From the NCBI GenBank assembly GCA_902611475.1, contig CACLZW010000010.1:1-49575 (forward strand): DNA of 49,575 nt. The letters run 5' to 3'. This DNA is from an uncultured Alphaproteobacteria bacterium. Lineage in GTDB: Bacteria; Pseudomonadota; Alphaproteobacteria; Rhodobacterales; Rhodobacteraceae. A model generated the notes under the pieces. The model ran no database searches. It was not told the DNA's origin and saw only the letters and a list, made by a program, of their open reading frames with translations. The translations under genes and the position numbers were made by a program. This document shows, piece by piece, positions 45,502-49,575 of this stretch (positions within the stretch are counted from its first letter, which is position 1; the number at the start of each line of letters is the position of its first letter).

Positions 45502-46224
45502 TTGAGATTGACAAAAAAAAGTCGATATAAGCGAATATTACTTAAAATATCTGGTGAGGCTTTAATGGGAGAACTGAAGGTAGGTTTACATCCACCAACG
45601 GTAAATAGAATAGCTTCTGAAATAAAAAAGGTCCATGAAAAAGGCATTGAGTTATGCCTAGTTATAGGTGGAGGCAACATTTTTCGTGGTCTACAAGGCA
45701 GTGCTCAAGGAATGGAGCGAACAACTGCAGACTATATGGGCATGTTGGCGACCGTAATGAACTCTCTAGCTATGCAATCTGAGTTAGAAAAGTTAAATGT
45801 CCATACAAGGGTAATATCAGCAATACCTATGGATCAAATTTGTGAGCCGTATATCCGAAGAAGAGCTGTTAGACATCTTGAAAAAAATAGAGTTTGTATA
45901 TTTGCCGCTGGTACAGGAAATCCTTATTTTACGACTGATACGGCAGCAACTTTAAGAGCAATAGAGATGAAATGTGAAGCTATTTTTAAAGCGACTAAAG
46001 TTGATGGTATATATGATAAAGACCCAATTTTAAACCCTAAAGCAAAATATCTCGAAAAAATTACCTACGATACTGCATTGCAAGAGAATTTGAAAGTAAT
46101 GGATGCAAGTGCCATAGCCCTAGCTAGAGACAACTTTATTCCTATCATTGTTTTTTCTCTGTTTGAAACTGATGATTTTTTGAGTATTGTTGAAGGTAAT
46201 GGACGGTTTTCACTAGTAAGTTAA
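45502..46224 (+). CDS. pyrH: PyrH, uridylate kinase
   Basis: A 240-residue bacterial-type UMP kinase of the amino-acid kinase family, converting UMP to UDP. RILLKISGEALMG (11-23), CLVIGGGNIFRG (51-62), ADYMGMLATVMNSLA and FAAGTGNPYFTTDTAA are the family signatures. The start is TTG at 45502, four bases after AGG; a second TTG at 45508 is possible, removing two residues. It lies between tsf and frr, the usual order. Confidence 0.96.
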   Translation: MRLTKKSRYKRILLKISGEALMGELKVGLHPPTVNRIASEIKKVHEKGIELCLVIGGGNIFRGLQGSAQGMERTTADYMGMLATVMNSLAMQSELEKLNVHTRVISAIPMDQICEPYIRRRAVRHLEKNRVCIFAAGTGNPYFTTDTAATLRAIEMKCEAIFKATKVDGIYDKDPILNPKAKYLEKITYDTALQENLKVMDASAIALARDNFIPIIVFSLFETDDFLSIVEGNGRFSLVS

Positions 46225-46228
46225 CTAT

Positions 46229-46789
46229 ATGAATGAATTTAATTTAGACATTAGTGATATTGAAAAAAGAATGTCAGGAGCTATAAATTCTTTAAAAAAC
46301 GACTTTCTTTCTCTCCGAACTGGTAGAGCCTCTTCTTCAATGCTTGATCCCGTCGTAGTAGAGGTATACGGGTCGAAGCTTCCATTAAATCAATGTGCTA
46401 CTATAACTGTTCCTGAGTCAAGAGTACTGTCAGTTAACGTTTGGGACGTCAATAATGTGAATATGGTCGAGAAAGCACTTATTAACTCGGGACTTGGGTT
46501 AACACCTCAAACTGAAGGGAACTTTATTAGACTGATTATTCCTGAACTAAACGAGGAACGAAGGAAAGAACTTGCGAAGCTCGCCGCAACATATGCTGAG
46601 AATGCAAAAATAGCAATTAGAAATGTCAGGAAAGATGGTATGGATAAAATCAAAAGACTTCGTGCCGAAGGCATGTCTGAAGACGAGGCCCAAATTTGGG
46701 GTGACGACATTCAAGAGTTGACTGATAAAATGACTGTTTCAGTTGAAGAATTACAGAAAGAAAAACAATCAGAGATTGTAACGTTTTGA
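46229..46789 (+). CDS. frr: Ribosome recycling factor
   Basis: A 186-residue RRF that, with EF-G, splits post-termination ribosomes. The three-helix-bundle sequence includes SLRTGRASSSMLDPVVVEVYGSKLPLNQ and ELNEERRKELAKLAATYAENAKIAIRNVRKDG. It starts four bases after pyrH. In most alphaproteobacteria uppS follows here; in this window cdsA begins 30 bases later instead. Confidence 0.97.
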   Translation: MNEFNLDISDIEKRMSGAINSLKNDFLSLRTGRASSSMLDPVVVEVYGSKLPLNQCATITVPESRVLSVNVWDVNNVNMVEKALINSGLGLTPQTEGNFIRLIIPELNEERRKELAKLAATYAENAKIAIRNVRKDGMDKIKRLRAEGMSEDEAQIWGDDIQELTDKMTVSVEELQKEKQSEIVTF

Positions 46790-46819
46790 ACTCTAAATTC
46801 ATAGGCGTATATATTACAC

Positions 46820-47602
46820 GTGTGGTTTGTGTTTGAGGATCTGAAATTACGAACTTTATCTGCTTTGGTATTGTTACTAATTCTTTTTCTTATTACAGTG
46901 ATTGCCCCATTTTTACTTACGCCCTCTTTGTATATTTTAAATGTATTGTTTCTACGAGAGCTATTTAGGCTTTTCAGTTTTAAAAAAGAACCAAGTATTT
47001 TCAATTTAATTCTTCTAGCTGTTTGTATTTTCCCTCTATATTTCTCAAAAGATTTTTTATTAATGACCTTTTTTTTGAATGGTTGTTTGTTTTTTTTAAT
47101 CTTTTATTTATCTAAATCGATGGGACTAGGCTTTTTTATAGTATATGTGAACTTATCAATATCCTTTTTATTAAATTTGCTTGTGTCATCAACAGAGCTT
47201 GGTGGTGAGAATTTTTTTTTCGTTTTAGTGCTACTAGTTGCTTTTGCAGATATGGGAGGTTATTTTGGTGGCCGTATTATTGGAGGTCCAAAGGTATTTG
47301 AGAGAATTAGTCCAAACAAAACATGGGCTGGAATATTTCTTGGATGGATAACAGTAATTACTTTTTATTATATACTGAAGGCATTTAATTTATTTGTCTC
47401 AGATTTTTTTGTTTTTGTTTTTTTTGGAATTGCATTGTCATCACAAGTAGGGGACTTTATAGAGAGCTATATTAAAAGAAATTTAGGTGTTAAGGATACT
47501 GGAAATATAATACCTGGACACGGTGGCTTGCTAGACAGATTTGATGGACTTATATGTGCAAGTTTTTTTGTTAAAATTATTGATTTTTTTCTGACAACAT
47601 GA
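46820..47602 (+). CDS. cdsA: CdsA, phosphatidate cytidylyltransferase
   Basis: A 260-residue polytopic membrane enzyme making CDP-diacylglycerol for phospholipid synthesis. The C-terminal signature SQVGDFIESYIKRNLGVKDTG ... PGHGGLLDRFDGL is complete, and SPNKTWAG marks the cytoplasmic active-site loop. About eight hydrophobic segments are visible. The start is uncertain: GTG at 46820 has no SD, and GTG at 46829 (leaving FEDLKLRTLSALVLL) is equally possible. The stop overlaps the dxr start by four bases (ATGA). Confidence 0.94.
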   Translation: MWFVFEDLKLRTLSALVLLLILFLITVIAPFLLTPSLYILNVLFLRELFRLFSFKKEPSIFNLILLAVCIFPLYFSKDFLLMTFFLNGCLFFLIFYLSKSMGLGFFIVYVNLSISFLLNLLVSSTELGGENFFFVLVLLVAFADMGGYFGGRIIGGPKVFERISPNKTWAGIFLGWITVITFYYILKAFNLFVSDFFVFVFFGIALSSQVGDFIESYIKRNLGVKDTGNIIPGHGGLLDRFDGLICASFFVKIIDFFLTT

Positions 47603-48762
47603 CTAAAAAAAAGATCAACATATTTGGGACTTCTGGATCAATAGGGCAAAGCACGTTGAATGTTCTGCGTGATCGTAAAGAGTTATATGATTTTATTGCT
47701 TTTTCTGCATATAATAGCGTTGATCAGCTAATAGCTGATTGCCTTGAATTTAAACCTCGTTACGCAAATATTGGTAATGAAAAACATTTTTTAAAGCTAA
47801 AAGATGCACTTTTTGATACCGATATTATCTTGAGCTATGGAAAAAAATCTCTTTTAGATTTAGCCTGCATAGAAGTTGATTGGTCCATGTCAGCGATTAT
47901 CGGCTTTGCAGGAGTAGAAGTTTCTCTCCGTTGTGCAGAACATTCGAACGTTTTAGCTTTGGCTAACAAAGAAACGCTCGTTTGTGCAGGAAGTTTACTA
48001 TTATCTTCCTGTAAAAGAAATAACACGAAGCTAATACCAGTCGATAGTGAACATAGTGCTATATTCCAGTGCCTAGAAGGAGAGCGCAGGAAAGACTTAA
48101 AAAGCATAACTCTAACCGCTAGTGGTGGTCCATTTAGAGATTGGAGCTTAAAAAAAATGAAGTCTGCAACACTTAAGCAAGCACTAAAACATCCAAACTG
48201 GAGTATGGGGACAAGAATAACCATTGATAGCGCATCAATGTTCAATAAAGCATTAGAATTAATTGAAGCAATGCATTTATTTGAACTTAAATTTTCTGAA
48301 GTAGACGTAATAATTCATCCCCAGTCAATAATTCATTCAATGGTAAATTTTAACGATGGAACTACATTGGCACAAATGTCCTTACCTGATATGAGAGGTC
48401 CAATTAGTTACTCACTCAATTATCCAAAAAGATTAAAAATTGATTTAGAAAGTATTGATTTTACAAAAATAAATGCTCTTGAATTTCGTGAGCCTGATAT
48501 TGAAAAGTTTCCTGCTTTAGATATTGTAGAAAAGGTTGGAAAAAATTTAGATCTAGGTGTCATTTTTAATGCAGCAAAGGAAGTTGCTTTGGATAGGTTT
48601 ATATCAGGAGAAATAGGTTTTTTAGACATGGCTAACTTGGTAGAAAGAACCCTTGAAGAAAGTTCATTGATAACTAGACTGATGGAAGCACCCCAAAACG
48701 TTCCAGAAATTTTAGAATTAAATGAACTTACAAGGGAAATTGCGAAAAAATTTAAGTTTTAG
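47599..48762 (+). CDS. dxr: Dxr, 1-deoxy-D-xylulose 5-phosphate reductoisomerase
   Basis: A 387-residue NADPH-dependent enzyme that commits carbon to the MEP isoprenoid pathway. Landmarks are FGTSGSIGQSTLNVLRD (8-24), ALANKETLVCAG, PVDSEHSAIFQ (metal and substrate binding), LTASGGPFRDW and HPNWSMGTRITIDSASMFNK. It overlaps cdsA by four bases. The rseP gene follows directly, with the SD of rseP overlapping the dxr stop. Confidence 0.97.
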   Translation: MTKKKINIFGTSGSIGQSTLNVLRDRKELYDFIAFSAYNSVDQLIADCLEFKPRYANIGNEKHFLKLKDALFDTDIILSYGKKSLLDLACIEVDWSMSAIIGFAGVEVSLRCAEHSNVLALANKETLVCAGSLLLSSCKRNNTKLIPVDSEHSAIFQCLEGERRKDLKSITLTASGGPFRDWSLKKMKSATLKQALKHPNWSMGTRITIDSASMFNKALELIEAMHLFELKFSEVDVIIHPQSIIHSMVNFNDGTTLAQMSLPDMRGPISYSLNYPKRLKIDLESIDFTKINALEFREPDIEKFPALDIVEKVGKNLDLGVIFNAAKEVALDRFISGEIGFLDMANLVERTLEESSLITRLMEAPQNVPEILELNELTREIAKKFKF

Positions 48763-48771
48763 GAGCAGAGC

Positions 48772-49575
48772 ATCTTTATTTTTCAGTTTTTATCAATAGT
48801 ATTTGCATTTGGTATAGTGATTTTTGTACATGAGTTCGGGCACTTTATTTGTGCTCGTCTAAATAGAATTGATGTTTCTGTTTTCAGTATTGGATTTGGT
48901 CCTAGGATATTATCTTTTAGAGACAAAAAGGGAACTGAATGGCAGTTCGCTATTATTCCTCTAGGAGGATTTGTAAGATTTTCAGATGACGATAATCTTG
49001 CTTCTATAAAAACGAGAGTTGACGCTAACTCAGATCCTTCTAGTTCTTCAAAATTTAATGAAGCCTCACTAATTAGAAGGTTTTCAACTGTATTAGCAGG
49101 TCCATTAGCAAATTTTATCTTTTCCGTATTAGTTTTTTCATTGATCATAATTGTACAGGGAGTTTCTGTTAGTGACCCGGTAATTGGTAAAATTAACAAG
49201 TTTTATGCAGCTAATTACGACATTAAAGTGAATGACAGAGTTTTAGAGGTTGAAGGTAAAAAAGTAAATTCATTTTCAGAAATTTTTTCTTATATAAATA
49301 AGTCTGGTGCAGAGACATCAAAGTTCACAATAAGAAGAGGTGATTCAGTAAAGGAAATTGAGATTCCATATCTTCTACAACCAATAGTAGAAGCTATAGA
49401 GCCACTCTCAGCTGCTTCGCTTGCAGGATTACAAATCGGCGATGTTTTTTTAACTGTTGAAGAAAAGATCCTTGCTAACTTCAATGATTTAAGAGAACAA
49501 ATTATAAATTCTGAGGGAAGGTCGTTAAAAGTTACTATTTTTCGTGAGGGCCAAATTCTCCAAAAGTCTATACAA
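48772..49575 (+). CDS. rseP: RseP-type site-2 intramembrane metalloprotease (3' end outside window)
   Basis: The plus strand is open from the dxr stop to the right edge, giving 268 residues that match RseP. The zinc motif HEFGH is at about residues 20-24 in the first membrane helix. It is followed by FSIGFGPRI, PLGGFVRF, the second membrane helix with LAGPLANFIFSVLVF, and two PDZ-like segments (VNDRVLEVEGKKV and AASLAGLQIGDVFLTV). The protein would cleave anti-sigma factors or signal peptides in the inner membrane. No ATG, GTG or TTG lies between the in-frame TAG of dxr and the first helix; GGAG at 48762-48765 is six bases from ATC 48772 and twelve from ATT 48778, so one of these is proposed as the start. 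GTG 48817 would cut off most of the helix. Confidence 0.88.
   Translation, partial: MFIFQFLSIVFAFGIVIFVHEFGHFICARLNRIDVSVFSIGFGPRILSFRDKKGTEWQFAIIPLGGFVRFSDDDNLASIKTRVDANSDPSSSSKFNEASLIRRFSTVLAGPLANFIFSVLVFSLIIIVQGVSVSDPVIGKINKFYAANYDIKVNDRVLEVEGKKVNSFSEIFSYINKSGAETSKFTIRRGDSVKEIEIPYLLQPIVEAIEPLSAASLAGLQIGDVFLTVEEKILANFNDLREQIINSEGRSLKVTIFREGQILQKSIQ

Noticed and set aside
48783-49199. 138-codon minus-strand frame at the right end
   Set aside because: The opposite strand encodes an unmistakable RseP (HEFGH, second membrane helix, PDZ), so this frame is antisense; it stands out only because rseP lacks a canonical start.
1-49575. tRNA/rRNA genes, CRISPR arrays, transposases, integrases, phage genes
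   Set aside because: Looked for cloverleaf-like segments, regularly spaced repeats and transposase-type proteins on both strands and found none; the window is almost wholly conserved chromosomal genes.

Overview
The window is a gene-dense, AT-rich (by eye roughly one third G+C) segment of a bacterial chromosome, almost certainly from an alphaproteobacterium and most likely a low-GC, streamlined marine relative of the Rhodobacterales. The lineage call rests on gene content and order: ssb-gyrA-trmFO next to uvrA-coaD-two cyclophilins, hisI beside an IscU-like scaffold that lacks the third cysteine, an IscR-type Rrf2 regulator with a single cysteine heading iscS-sufBCD-YIP1-YIP1-sufS, and rpsB-tsf-pyrH-frr-cdsA-dxr-rseP. 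No tRNA, rRNA, CRISPR array, insertion sequence or phage gene was seen. Intergenic gaps are all under about 160 bases and many genes overlap by 4-12 bases. TTG starts are frequent.

Layout. 1-3976: a truncated IalB-like periplasmic protein, a sirtuin-like protein without any cysteine, the periplasmic methionine sulfoxide reductase pair msrQ-msrP, and an unrecognised gene pair (membrane protein with a possible nuclease-like C-terminus plus a 74-residue protein). 4031-6677: cytochrome c maturation genes ccmF and ccmH plus a small hypothetical gene. 6667-8566 (minus): yaaA and mnmA. 8695-13000: ligA-recG, followed by a previously uncalled 38-residue membrane microprotein with its own promoter. 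12980-18362: IscU-like scaffold, hisI, then the minus-strand ssb-gyrA-trmFO operon. 18488-22970: uvrA, coaD and two cyclophilins. 22976-24873 (minus): tyrS and a small alpha/beta hydrolase.

24914-32397 is the iron-sulfur assembly operon: an Rrf2/IscR regulator behind a perfect palindromic operator, cysteine desulfurase, SufB, SufC, SufD, two YIP1-like membrane proteins and SufS. 32386-37364: a membrane-anchored penicillin-acylase-family Ntn hydrolase, a beta-hydroxyacid dehydrogenase, a YSC84-type lipoprotein and hemB. 37452-43471: mfd, then a minus-strand DUF502 membrane protein with the pseudouridine catabolic pair psuG-psuK. 43627-49575: translation and envelope genes rpsB, tsf, pyrH, frr, cdsA, dxr and the 5' part of rseP. 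The usual uppS is absent between frr and cdsA, and rseP seems to start on a non-canonical ATC/ATT codon.

Most of the window is conserved housekeeping. The items most worth a second look are the rpsB leader with interleaved complementary segments (a possible pseudoknot touching the ribosome binding site), the microprotein after recG, the zinc-site-less sirtuin, the palindrome carrying divergent -35 hexamers upstream of the iscR-like gene, and the rseP start.
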